Assembly (NCBI GenBank): GCA_021647315.1
Contig: JAKIUY010000027.1
Location: 1 to 42,013 of the forward strand
Source: Victivallaceae bacterium
GTDB taxonomy: Bacteria > Verrucomicrobiota > Lentisphaeria > Victivallales > Victivallaceae
Direction of reading: 5' to 3'
Length of the DNA: 42,013 bases
Shown: positions 1 through 7,971 of the stretch, in pieces
How the letters are laid out: each line of letters starts with the position of its first letter
How positions within the stretch are numbered: position 1 is the first letter of the stretch
The notes under the pieces: generated by a model
What the model saw: only the letters and a program-made list of their open reading frames with translations
What the model was told of the DNA's origin: nothing
Databases searched by the model: none
Program-made: the position numbers and the translations under genes

Positions 1-59
1 TCCTCTGGATTTTTGTAATCCTTGAGCAATTCATCCAATAATTTTTCGCGAATAGTCAT
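1..59 (-). CDS. IS256-family transposase, N-terminal end (runs off window)
   Basis: Only the first 19 codons are inside the window. Read on the minus strand they give MTIREKLLDELLKDYKNPE, which resembles the N-terminus of IS256-family (Transposase_mut) transposases, where a DELLxDYKxPEDLxGxxG start is usual. An AAGGAG ribosome binding site lies about 10 bases before the ATG. The adjoining bases to about position 125, with TTTACACAAA and TTTACATAC, look like the terminal inverted repeat of such an element. The assignment rests on a short stretch and on recall of the family. Confidence 0.6.
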   Translation of the reverse strand, partial: MTIREKLLDELLKDYKNPE

Positions 60-128
60 GATTTTAAGTCTCCTTATGACTTAATTTAGCATATCATGCC
101 CATTTACACAAAAAAATTTACATACTCT
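60..128. mobile_element. Terminal region of the IS256-type element
   Basis: Between the transposase start and the truncated membrane protein gene lies AT-rich DNA containing GCCCATTTACACAAAAAAA followed by TTTACATAC. Many IS256-family elements end in a TTTACACAAA-type inverted repeat. The outer boundary is probably near 120-128 but cannot be fixed without the other end of the element. Confidence 0.4.
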
Positions 129-133
129 ATTTT

Positions 134-340
134 TCAACTTCCACTATCGTTATTGCTTTTATTGCGGTAGGCCCACTGGCGCTGCCGCTGATTTGGCTGC
201 ATCCTAAATACAAAAGGATTACCAAAATTATTCTGACAATCATTATTATTGGCTTCACTGTATGGAGTTATATTATGATTCAAAATCTCTACACTAACCT
301 GCGACAACAGCTGAAAGAGCTGGAAATAGAATTGTACTGA
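134..340 (+). pseudogene. 5'-truncated small membrane protein
   Basis: An open frame ending with TGA at 338-340 encodes a hydrophobic protein tail: a segment around IVIAFIAVGPLALPLIWLH, a short basic loop (PKYKR), a second membrane segment (IILTIIIIGFTVW) and a charged amphipathic tail ending in LKELEIELY. The frame runs upstream into the insertion-sequence end and has no start codon there. The simplest reading is that the element removed or separated the 5' part. Similar small two-helix proteins, often with an N-terminal zinc ribbon, occur in PVC bacteria (recollection, not checked). Function unknown. Confidence 0.45.
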
Positions 341-483
341 CTTTTTTCTCTGAAAAATAGACTTTACTGACTTCTGTTAATTGTATTTTACCTCATTCGA
401 TACTATAATCTTTGATTCAAATTTACAAAATTTTAATTTATACTTGAACTGGAAATAGACTTAACTTTAAGCAAGGATTTAAT

Positions 484-2151
484 ATGGCTAATTATGTGAT
501 TGGGATTGATTTCGGTAGTGATTCGGTACGGGCTATGGTGGTTGATGCCGCGAATGGTGAAGAACTTGGTACCCATGTTCATGCCTACTGCCGTTGGGCT
601 GAAGGTAAATATTCAGATCCTGGACAAAATCGTTTTCGTCAACATCCGCTTGATTATATCGAAGGCATTACTTCAACCGTAACCAATGCGTTAGCTAATT
701 CTCCAGCTGGAACAGCCGAAAATGTGGTTGGTATCGGGATTGATACAACCGGTTCAACCATTGCGCCGGTAAATAATACAGGTATGCCGTTAGCTTTACT
801 GCCTGGATTTGCCGAAAATCCCAATGCGATGTTTGTTCTCTGGAAAGACCATACAGGAACTAAAGAGGCGGATGAGATAAATTATGCGGCAAAAAATTGG
901 GGTGGAGAAGATTATACCAAATATTCCGGCGGTATATATTCATCTGAATGGTTCTGGTCAAAATTATTGCATGTCTCACGTGCAGATGATGACGTTTGTC
1001 AATCGGCCTTTTCATGGGTTGAACATTGTGACTGGATCACCGGCATGCTGGTTGGTAAAACTGATCCACTAACTTTGAAACGCAGCCGCTGTGCTGCTGG
1101 ACATAAGGCGATGTGGCATGAATCATGGGGCGGATTGCCCTCTGAAGAATTTCTTATTCATATTGATCCTTTACTGGCAGGAATGCGGGATAAACTTTTC
1201 AGTAAAACCTGTACAGCAGACACTCCGGTCGGCAATTTGAATAGTGAGTGGGCTGAAAATTTCGGTCTTAGCGAAGATGTGGTAGTTGCTGCTGGAGCAT
1301 TTGATGCCCACATGGGGGCGGTTGGCGCAGGATCTGAACCTAATACCTTGACTAAAGTTATCGGAACTTCAACCTGTGATATGCTGGTTGCTTCACCCGA
1401 ACAGGTTGATGACCGTCTTATCCGTGGTATTTGCGGCCAGGTGGATGGTTCAATTTTACCAGGGATGATTGGGCTGGAAGCCGGTCAGTCGGCATTCGGT
1501 GATATTTATGCCTGGTTTAAGCGACTTTTAATCTGGCCAGCTGAACAAATCTTAGTCAAAAGCAACATGATCGATGAGGTGACTGGACGCGCTTTGGCTG
1601 ATGAATTGGCTGATAAAATACTGATTGAATTGGATAAAAAAGCCGCAGATATTCCAATTGGTGAGAGTGGCGTGCTTGCACTTGACTGGATGAATGGGCG
1701 CAGGACACCTGATGCCAATCAGGCTCTGAAAGGGGCATTAATGGGATTGAATTTGGGCAGTGATGCCCCGCGTATCTTTAGAGCATTGGTTGAAGCTACC
1801 GCATTCGGCTCAAAAAAAATCGCGGAGCGTTTTGCCGATGAATCGGTTACTATTGATAAAGTTATCGCTATCGGCGGAATTGCGAAAAAATCGAAATTTG
1901 TCATGCAGATATTGGCCGATGTCCTGGATCGTGAGATCAAAGTGTGTAAATCAGAACAGGCCTGCGCACTGGGGGCAGCAATGTTCGGCGCGGTTGCCGC
2001 CGGTATTTATTCGGATGTTAATACTGCTGTGGCAGCAATGAATAGCGGTTTTGATGCCGAATATCAGCCGATTTCAGCCAATGTCGAAGCATATAAAAAA
2101 CTCTACGCAGAATATTCGGCTTTTGCCAATGCGGTTGAACAGTTAACTTAA
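484..2151 (+). CDS. araB: Ribulokinase
   Basis: A 555-residue FGGY-family carbohydrate kinase, the full length expected of AraB, which phosphorylates L-ribulose to L-ribulose 5-phosphate with ATP in arabinose catabolism. The N-terminus YVIGIDFGSDSVRA is the first phosphate-binding motif of the actin-like ATPase fold. GIGIDTTGSTIAPVN, the central VAAGAFDAHMGAVGAG region and the C-terminal AIGGIAKKSKFVMQILADVL motif are typical of ribulokinases. An AAGGA site sits 7 bases before the ATG. No araA or araD is adjacent, so the rest of the pathway must be elsewhere; a related kinase with another pentulose substrate is possible but less likely. Confidence 0.93.
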   Translation: MANYVIGIDFGSDSVRAMVVDAANGEELGTHVHAYCRWAEGKYSDPGQNRFRQHPLDYIEGITSTVTNALANSPAGTAENVVGIGIDTTGSTIAPVNNTGMPLALLPGFAENPNAMFVLWKDHTGTKEADEINYAAKNWGGEDYTKYSGGIYSSEWFWSKLLHVSRADDDVCQSAFSWVEHCDWITGMLVGKTDPLTLKRSRCAAGHKAMWHESWGGLPSEEFLIHIDPLLAGMRDKLFSKTCTADTPVGNLNSEWAENFGLSEDVVVAAGAFDAHMGAVGAGSEPNTLTKVIGTSTCDMLVASPEQVDDRLIRGICGQVDGSILPGMIGLEAGQSAFGDIYAWFKRLLIWPAEQILVKSNMIDEVTGRALADELADKILIELDKKAADIPIGESGVLALDWMNGRRTPDANQALKGALMGLNLGSDAPRIFRALVEATAFGSKKIAERFADESVTIDKVIAIGGIAKKSKFVMQILADVLDREIKVCKSEQACALGAAMFGAVAAGIYSDVNTAVAAMNSGFDAEYQPISANVEAYKKLYAEYSAFANAVEQLT

Positions 2152-2163
2152 GCCAAGGGAATT

Positions 2164-2415
2164 ATGTCAATACTATACTTAATTATTAGTGCATTTTGTG
2201 GCATTGGGATTCTGTGGTTACTGTTTAAAACTTTTTTCGGCAGTGCTGATGAGTTTTTAGAATGTATCAAATTTTGGTTGACTCCAGACATGGTTTCACT
2301 GTTTCGTGGTGAATACGGCGAAGACCGATGGAGTGAGATGAAATTAGGTTTCTGGCTCGCTAGTGGTATTATTACCGGAATAGCGGTTTATATCGGCTTG
2401 GGAAAACTGTTTTGA
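2164..2415 (+). CDS. Small two-helix membrane protein
   Basis: An 83-residue protein starting 12 bases after the araB stop, probably co-transcribed. It has two hydrophobic helices: residues about 2-24 (ILYLIISAFCGIGILWLLF) and about 62-82 (GFWLASGIITGIAVYIGLG), joined by a polar loop with acidic residues. The spacer contains CCAAGGGAATT, with AAGGGA as a plausible ribosome binding site. I do not recognise a characterised family; the position suggests no clear role in arabinose use. Confidence 0.6.
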   Translation: MSILYLIISAFCGIGILWLLFKTFFGSADEFLECIKFWLTPDMVSLFRGEYGEDRWSEMKLGFWLASGIITGIAVYIGLGKLF

Positions 2416-2424
2416 TAAATTAAA

Positions 2425-2789
2425 ATGCAGAATAAATATTTAAACGTTGAATGTGATAAATTAAAATTTGAAATCAGAGACAGAGCATCAGAGCAAACAA
2501 TAACTATTCCCTGGAAAAGTATTAAACTTGAATGTGGGGGAATAGTTTCAGTCCAGCGTTCATGGATATTGTTGAAGGTGAAAATTGTTATGAACTTTAT
2601 GGGAAGTCGGCCGATATAGATTTTATTGCGCATTTGAAACTTATCAGTGATCGCCAGTGGTGTACACTGGAGTTGCAAATTATGAATAATGATAATAACT
2701 CCTTGCCAACGCCTGAAGTTTTGATCATTGCCAGTAGCGATACGCTTAAATTTAGACCGGTTGGTTATAAATATCAGAATGCCTATTAA
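2425..2789 (+). pseudogene. Frameshifted small hypothetical gene
   Basis: Two overlapping frames join into one sensible protein if one G is added to the GGGGG run at 2536-2540. The first frame gives MQNKYLNVECDKLKFEIRD to IKLECGG; the second continues NSFSPAFMDIVEGENCYELY and ends VGYKYQNAY at 2789. The joined product would be about 121 residues, soluble and of unknown function. It starts 9 bases after the preceding membrane protein gene. Either a real 1-bp deletion, a sequencing error at a homopolymer, or a -1 ribosomal shift would explain it; no slippery heptamer with a clear downstream structure was seen. Confidence 0.5.
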
Positions 2790-2820
2790 GGATAAAGTTG
2801 AAGCTGAGCTTGTATCGTAA

Positions 2821-3276
2821 GCGGGTGAAGAGGCTAGTGGCGGAGAGATTCCCGGTTGTGGCTACCCGATCTTTTCGGATAATTTTTTTGTTGGACTTGA
2901 ACATGTTGCGGCCTATAGCGAACCGCATCCATTTATCATCTTACCTGATAACAGTTTTGCTGAAAAAATAGCAGTGCGTCATATTGAGCTCATGGAAAAA
3001 ACCAATAGTAAATTCTTTAAAGAGAGTCAAACCCCGTTGCCATTTGAGGCGATTGCGGTAATCCGTAATCCAGCAGTTAGTCCACAACAATTCTCATTGG
3101 CTGAAATAGCTCAAAAACTAGATTTTACGGCAAAACAGATGTTGGCAGTCTATCCCTATTGCAGTAACTTGAACGTTGATGACGAAATTACGCTGTTGGA
3201 TCACCAGGTCTGCTCTGATTGTCTGCCATTGGCGATAATCATCTTTCTGCTTCATTTTGTATTCTATATTACATAA
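2821..3276 (+). pseudogene. Internal fragment of a larger gene, truncated at both ends
   Basis: A frame open from the stop at 2818-2820 carries protein-like sequence well upstream of its first ATG (2974): CGYPIFSDNFFVGLEHVAAY, then HPFIILPDNSFAEKIAVRHI, continuing to QMLAVYPYCSNLNVDDEITL. There is no start codon in the upstream half, and the C-terminus changes into a hydrophobic tail (LAIIIFLLHFVFYIT) that does not look like the same protein. This suggests a gene piece cut at both ends. The GYP-F-DNFFVGLEH pattern reminds me of alpha-galactosidase-like or similar glycan-active proteins, but this is a weak impression. Confidence 0.4.
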
Positions 3277-3290
3277 AAAATGATATGCCA

Positions 3291-3464
3291 TTATTGCAAT
3301 AAACAGATGCCCCACTGTTCTTTCAAACGTCCAATCCGTTCATAAATCTTTTCAGTTGTTTTAACTGTACCCTTGTTCTTCGAGCGTATAGAGCACTGCA
3401 AGCTGGCAAAATCTTCAGTGGCATGTTCAAACCACCGTTGTTTCATTGCCGTCTCTTTTTTCTT
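3291..3464 (-). pseudogene. Transposase relic (IS1634/IS4-like)
   Basis: On the minus strand a short frame ending with TAA at 3291-3293 reads KKKETAMKQRWFEHATEDF and ends IYERIGRLKEQWGICLLQ, with an in-frame stop just upstream. The basic, helical layout with a terminal ERIGRLKE resembles the central linker of IS1634-type DDE transposases, where helices of this kind precede a GRLKEK motif. Only about 57 residues remain. The region 3277-3683 otherwise shows no gene. Confidence 0.4.
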
Positions 3465-3683
3465 TTACCTTCGCGGATATACATAATAAGTCAATATCGC
3501 ATGCATCAAATCATTTTCGAGAACCGGCAAATGTTTTAGGGCTCTATAAAATTACATCTTGAGCTTAGGCGTTGAGTGGGTTTGAGCTTAGAAAATTTAT
3601 TGATTTTTTATATATCCCTAATTTCGAAGAAAGTAGGGTTAAGACAATGGTTAGTTTATTTTTTTGCTGTTCCATTAGTTAGA

Positions 3684-4115
3684 TTACTTCGTCTGTCGCT
3701 GTGCTCGGGTAGCGTGGTTCCTGTCTTTTTTATTTACGATCAGGTCTGCTGCCTTAAGAATTTCCAGTTCCGGGTAGTCATAGCGTGACGGCGAATGGTG
3801 GTTGCCGATGATCTCTTTCACTATTGTTGTTTTCTCGTCAGGGAAGCCGATTGAACTGAGTAATTCTGCTGCGACAGGCGGGCCACACTCTTCCTGAGTC
3901 TTGCCGTTATTGAATCCATGTTTTTCCTCTGAGAGCTTAATGCCGACATCATGCAGAATCGCACTGGCAATAACAATATCGCTATCACAATCAGAATAGT
4001 CTGCCATAATGCGTTCAGCATGGCAGAGCACCTGCAAAGCATGTTCAATACGCTGTTCATCACTGTCAAAATATGTTATCAGCAGCCGAATCAATTTTGT
4101 TCGTAAATATTCCAT
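3684..4115 (-). CDS. HD-domain phosphohydrolase, probably 3'-truncated
   Basis: A small HD-superfamily protein of 143 residues. Metal-ligand motifs are visible: His around residue 32 (LCHAERIM), the HD pair at 55-56 (ASAILHDVG), the HH pair (IIGNHHSPSRYDYPE) and a later Asp (LKAADLIVN). Such proteins hydrolyse phosphoesters of nucleotides, but the substrate cannot be told. The start is set at 4115 because AAGGA lies 7 bases upstream; an earlier ATG at 4142 lacks such a site. After LIVN the sequence turns into KKDRNHATRAQRQTK, unlike the family, so the last part was likely replaced by rearrangement at about 3730. Confidence 0.65.
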   Translation of the reverse strand: MEYLRTKLIRLLITYFDSDEQRIEHALQVLCHAERIMADYSDCDSDIVIASAILHDVGIKLSEEKHGFNNGKTQEECGPPVAAELLSSIGFPDEKTTIVKEIIGNHHSPSRYDYPELEILKAADLIVNKKDRNHATRAQRQTK

Positions 4116-4388
4116 ATTATCTTCCTTTTTGTGAATCATCATAGTCCATGTAAGATATATTTATATTGAGAAATATCAATATTTCAAGCAAGATTCTTCG
4201 CTATATCGGGATATGCAAATGGTAAATCAGTTTATTTCTCTACAGTATTCATCTATATCTACTTGATTTTATTGAATTTCTCTATATTTTGTACTTGGGG
4301 TATTTGTACTTTCTAGCTAAAAGACGAACCGTATAGAAAGAATACAACAGAAGCTACAGCAGAATCTACAGCAAAACAAGGATAAACT

Positions 4389-6269
4389 ATGACTGAAACG
4401 GGAAAATTTGATTTGAACTCTATGGATATTACTGAAGATCAGTTGAAAAAACTTAAACAGGTGTTGCCTGAGGTGTTTACTGAAGGGCTGAAAATTGATT
4501 TTGATAAGCTTAAACAGACACTGGGTGACGCGATTGACTCCGATGATGAACGGTTCGGGATGCAATGGCCTGGGAAAGCAGAATGTTTTAAAATAATTCA
4601 GCAACCCAGTATTGGAACCCTTAAACCGTATGAAGCGGAAAGTGTCAACTGGTATGATACCGAAAATCTGTTTATCGAAGGTGATAACCTTGAAGTTTTA
4701 AAGCTGCTCCAAAAATCATATTATGGCAAGATCAAAATGATCTACATTGACCCGCCATACAACACCGGCAAAGAATTTATCTACCCCGATAAATACTCAG
4801 AAAATCTTAATACCTATTTGGAATATTCCGGTCAGATTGACGGTGAAGGTCGTAAGTTTTCCACCAATACCGAGACCGAGGGACGTTTTCACTCCAAGTG
4901 GATGAATATGATCTATCCCCGGCTGTTTCTCGCAAGAAATCTACTCAAAGATGATGGGGTGATTTTCATTTCTATTGATGACAATGAAGTTGATAATTTA
5001 AAGAAAATTTGTAACGATATTTTTGGGGAAGAAAATTTTGTGGCTTATTTTATCTGGAAGAGGCGTTCTTCGTCTTCGTTCGCAGATAATAATGTTTCTA
5101 CTGATCACGAATATGTCATTTGTTATCAGAAAGGGATATTTTCAGGCTTTAGTGGTAACGCAAAAGATTTTAAAAATTACAAGAACCCTGATAGTGACTC
5201 AAGGGGAGCTTGGGTATTGGGTGACTTAACAGTTGGTATGACAGCATCAATGAGACCTAATCAAGCTTATGAGCTTATAGACCCCAAAACAGGTAATTCT
5301 TATCCGTATAATCCTAACAGAGTTTGGGCATATATCCCTGAATCTATGAAAAAACTACTTGATGAAAATAGAATAGTTTTCCCTACAGATGTGTCCAAGC
5401 GACCAATGATGAAACGCTTCCAAAATGAATTAAAAAGTACTCATAATCCTTTTTCTACATTAATGATTAAGCAAGTGGGGTTAAATACTGAGGCAACCAG
5501 AACGATACAACAATTACTTGGTGGAAATGTTTTTGATTATTCTAAACCTGTTTCTTTACTAAAAACAATTATTCCTCAAATTTGTTCGAATGAAGATATT
5601 ATTCTTGATTTTTTTGCTGGATCAGCAGTTACCGCCCATGCTGTCCTTGCCTTAAACAAAGCGGATGATAATAACCGCAAATTCATTATGGTTCAATTAC
5701 CGGAACCGTGTGCTGAACAATCTGAAGCATTCAATGCTGGATATAAAAACATTGCCGATATTGGCAAAGAACGCATTCGTCGGGTTATCAAAAAGATTGA
5801 ATCAGAGCAGGAATCCAAAGAGGCAGACCTGTTTGATTCGGACAAGCCAAAGCAGGATTTAGGGTTTAAGGTATTCAAGTTGGACAAATCAAACTTTAAA
5901 ATCTGGGATGGTAAAATTGATGATGACACATCTATCTCCGAGCAACTGGAATTGGCAATTGACCATATTGACCCAGATAGCAAGCCGGAAGATATTCTGT
6001 TCGAGATTCTGCTCAAAGCCGGTTTTGAATTGACCACTAAAATTACTGAACTTGAGTTGGCTGATAAAACGGTCTATTCTATCGCCGCTGGAGCCCTGTT
6101 AATATGTCTGGAATACAACCTGACCAAAGAGGTCATAACCGCAATGGCAAAACTTGAACCAGCCCGAGTCGTCTGTCTCGACCAAGGTTTCAGCAATAAC
6201 GACCAACTAAAAACTAACGCTGTCCAAATCATGAAATCCCACAACGTAGAGGATTTCAGAACGGTATGA
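4389..6269 (+). CDS. mod: Type III restriction-modification DNA methyltransferase (Mod)
   Basis: A 626-residue beta-class N6-adenine or N4-cytosine methyltransferase. The catalytic DPPY motif is at residues 121-124 (MIYIDPPYNTGKEF) and the AdoMet-binding motif follows near the C-terminal half (LDFFAGSAVTAHAV, from D407), the order of beta-class enzymes. FHSKWMNMIYPRLFLARNLL and GVIFISIDDNEVDNL between them are typical of type III Mod proteins. The segment between about 220 and 395 should be the target recognition domain. AAGGA lies before the ATG. It provides both methylation and DNA recognition for the complex with Res at 7972. In most type III systems res follows mod directly; here two genes and a 460-bp gap intervene. 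Confidence 0.93.
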   Translation: MTETGKFDLNSMDITEDQLKKLKQVLPEVFTEGLKIDFDKLKQTLGDAIDSDDERFGMQWPGKAECFKIIQQPSIGTLKPYEAESVNWYDTENLFIEGDNLEVLKLLQKSYYGKIKMIYIDPPYNTGKEFIYPDKYSENLNTYLEYSGQIDGEGRKFSTNTETEGRFHSKWMNMIYPRLFLARNLLKDDGVIFISIDDNEVDNLKKICNDIFGEENFVAYFIWKRRSSSSFADNNVSTDHEYVICYQKGIFSGFSGNAKDFKNYKNPDSDSRGAWVLGDLTVGMTASMRPNQAYELIDPKTGNSYPYNPNRVWAYIPESMKKLLDENRIVFPTDVSKRPMMKRFQNELKSTHNPFSTLMIKQVGLNTEATRTIQQLLGGNVFDYSKPVSLLKTIIPQICSNEDIILDFFAGSAVTAHAVLALNKADDNNRKFIMVQLPEPCAEQSEAFNAGYKNIADIGKERIRRVIKKIESEQESKEADLFDSDKPKQDLGFKVFKLDKSNFKIWDGKIDDDTSISEQLELAIDHIDPDSKPEDILFEILLKAGFELTTKITELELADKTVYSIAAGALLICLEYNLTKEVITAMAKLEPARVVCLDQGFSNNDQLKTNAVQIMKSHNVEDFRTV

Positions 6270-6279
6270 GGAATTTAAT

Positions 6280-6996
6280 ATGAGTGAGTATAATATATAT
6301 TGTGACGAATCATGTCATTTAGAAAATGACGGTGAAAAGGTCATGGTTTTGGGTGCCGTTATTTGCCCTAAAAAGCATATTGAAAATGTCACATCAGAGA
6401 TCAAAGAGATAAAAGTTAAACATGGATTACCGAGTTATTTTGAAATAAAATGGACTAAAGTGTCCCCTGCTAAAGTAGATTTTTTTCTTGCACTGGTAGA
6501 TTACTTTTTCAGTAAACGCTCTTTAACATTTCGTGGTCTTGTTATCCCGGATAAATCAGTTTTGAAGCATAGTGAATACCGTCAATCTCATGATGAATGG
6601 TATTACAAAATGTATTTTGATATGTTGAAAGTTGTGATAGGACCAAACAATGAATATAACATATATATAGATATAAAAGATACTTGCGGAACTTGGAAAA
6701 TTAAAAAATTGCATGAAGTATTGTGCAATGACAAATATGATTATAATAAAGAAATTATAAAAAAAATACAGCAAATTCATTCTAATGAATCACAGTTACT
6801 TCAGTTAGCAGACTTATTGATTGGAGCTCTAAAAACTGCTAACAATGACACGTGCAAGAGTGAAGCAAAAAAGCAAATCATAGAGAAGATTAAAGAACGT
6901 TCCGGTTATGAATTAACAAAAAATACTTTGTATAGAGAAAACAAGACAAACATACTAATATGGCATGGCCGTGAAAGCGGAGGGTATAATGTCTGA
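6280..6996 (+). CDS. DUF3800 domain protein
   Basis: A 238-residue protein with the hallmarks of DUF3800: an N-terminal strand ending in an acidic motif (YNIYCDESCH, D9-E10-S11), VMVLGAVICPK, and a C-terminal QLADLLIGA motif (D178) expected to complete an acidic active site. The family has been thought to be RNase H-like because of these acidic residues, but I know of no settled activity. It starts 10 bases after mod and overlaps the next gene by 8 bases, so it belongs to the same transcript and is likely translationally coupled. DUF3800 genes are common in defence and mobile islands. Confidence 0.75.
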   Translation: MSEYNIYCDESCHLENDGEKVMVLGAVICPKKHIENVTSEIKEIKVKHGLPSYFEIKWTKVSPAKVDFFLALVDYFFSKRSLTFRGLVIPDKSVLKHSEYRQSHDEWYYKMYFDMLKVVIGPNNEYNIYIDIKDTCGTWKIKKLHEVLCNDKYDYNKEIIKKIQQIHSNESQLLQLADLLIGALKTANNDTCKSEAKKQIIEKIKERSGYELTKNTLYRENKTNILIWHGRESGGYNV

Positions 6997-7510
6997 TTAT
7001 CCCGCGTGGCTACCTGAACTTATAACACTCAATGATGTCTCCCAGCATTCAGGCGAAGAAGAGAATTGGGATTTTTACTTTAATTTTATATATCAAGTTT
7101 ATATTCGTGAATTTAAAGAGGACATTTTTGAATTTAAATCAAAAAGGGTTACAATAAGAAGGCATCCTGAGATAGATGGACGAGATTATTCTTTTCATCA
7201 TATTGTTTCAGAGGATGAAGTTACTGGCGGAGGGGAAGACGATAGAATGATTAATTTGAGAAGAGCTGAAAGGATTCGCTGGCCCAAAGCAATTATTCTT
7301 AATTACGAAGATGGTGACTTCATCAAATGCTGGACATATCAAAAAAGAAAAAGAAAGGGGACAAAACCAAGAGTACACCTTTGGTTTAACGATGAATACC
7401 TAGTCGTACTGGAAGAACGTAGAGAATACACTTTATTCATAACAGCATTTCCCACAGAAAGAGAAAGAAAAAAAGAAAAACTAGAACGAGAATTTCAGGA
7501 AAGCATATGA
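6989..7510 (+). CDS. Uncharacterised protein, possible BECR-fold nuclease or toxin
   Basis: A 173-residue soluble protein. The start at 6989 is preferred (GGAGGG 4 bases upstream) over an earlier ATG at 6965. Visible blocks: an N-terminal WLPELITLNDV, a central RRHPEIDGRDYSFHHIVSED, RRAERIRWPKAIILNYED, then WTYQKRKRKGTKPRVHLWF and YLVVLEERREYTLFITAFPT. The final strand pattern (VVLEER...YTLFITAFP) with upstream His and Arg residues resembles barnase-EndoU-colicin E5/D-RelE (BECR) domains of phage and toxin proteins; this is my reading and not proven. It overlaps the DUF3800 gene by 8 bases, and the pair sits between mod and res. Confidence 0.6.
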   Translation: MSDYPAWLPELITLNDVSQHSGEEENWDFYFNFIYQVYIREFKEDIFEFKSKRVTIRRHPEIDGRDYSFHHIVSEDEVTGGGEDDRMINLRRAERIRWPKAIILNYEDGDFIKCWTYQKRKRKGTKPRVHLWFNDEYLVVLEERREYTLFITAFPTERERKKEKLEREFQESI

Positions 7511-7830
7511 ATATAAAAAGCGGATGTCGCCGCAGCGACATCGGAAACTCTTTCTACGCATGGCAGATGAGCTATTGTTAGTATAATATAAAAATTGAAA
7601 AAGTCAAGCGCATAGCGTAACATAGCGTAACATAGAGACACATAGAAGCGCATAGCATTGCGCAGTATAAAACATATAAAAAAGGTGAATTTGGGTTAAA
7701 TGTGTTACGAGCTAAGTGATTGATAATAATCTAATTAGCTTATGAAAACTATTATGTTACCGACATTGATGTCGGTAACAAAATTAATAATTTTGGATTT
7801 TTCAATTTTAAAGCATTTTTAAACATAGCA
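7511..7830. other. Intergenic region with short repeats and a perfect palindrome
   Basis: AT-rich DNA without a clear gene. Around 7606-7665 a CATAG-based motif recurs with slight variation (CATAGCGTAA twice, CATAGAGACA, CATAGAAGCG, CATAGCATTG). At 7756-7779 an 11-bp perfect inverted repeat (GTTACCGACAT / ATGTCGGTAAC) surrounds a 2-base centre. Confidence 0.5.
7756..7779. promoter_or_regulatory. 11-bp perfect inverted repeat, possible operator or hairpin
   Basis: GTTACCGACAT and its exact reverse complement ATGTCGGTAAC are separated by only TG. A 2-base loop is too tight for a good RNA hairpin at full length, so a dimeric regulator site in DNA is at least as likely as a terminator. It is followed by AT-rich sequence and precedes res by about 190 bp. 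Confidence 0.45.
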
Positions 7831-7959
7831 ATGCTGATAATTGAAAGAGAAAGAGCCCGACTGCCCAGGCAGGTAATTCTTAATATTGATGCAGTGATAA
7901 ATGATGAAATGGACAGTAACGAATCATTGAAACTGGAAATTTTTAACGCAATATCATGA
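7831..7959 (+). CDS. Possible 42-aa protein directly before res
   Basis: A short frame from ATG 7831 to TGA 7957-7959 gives a plausible acidic peptide: MLIIERERARLPRQVILNID, then AVINDEMDSNESLKLEIFNA. The frame is open without a start back to 7735 and across the palindrome, so it could be the end of a truncated gene. There is no strong ribosome binding site for the ATG. Its stop lies 12 bases before the res start and the res GAGG site overlaps it. I do not recognise it. Confidence 0.35.
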   Translation: MLIIERERARLPRQVILNIDAVINDEMDSNESLKLEIFNAIS

Positions 7960-7971
7960 GGTTGTATAATA

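Noticed and set aside
4317..4604. 95-aa minus-strand frame before and over mod
   Set aside because: It overlaps the mod start and reads as low-complexity Phe/Cys/Ser sequence; no ribosome binding site.
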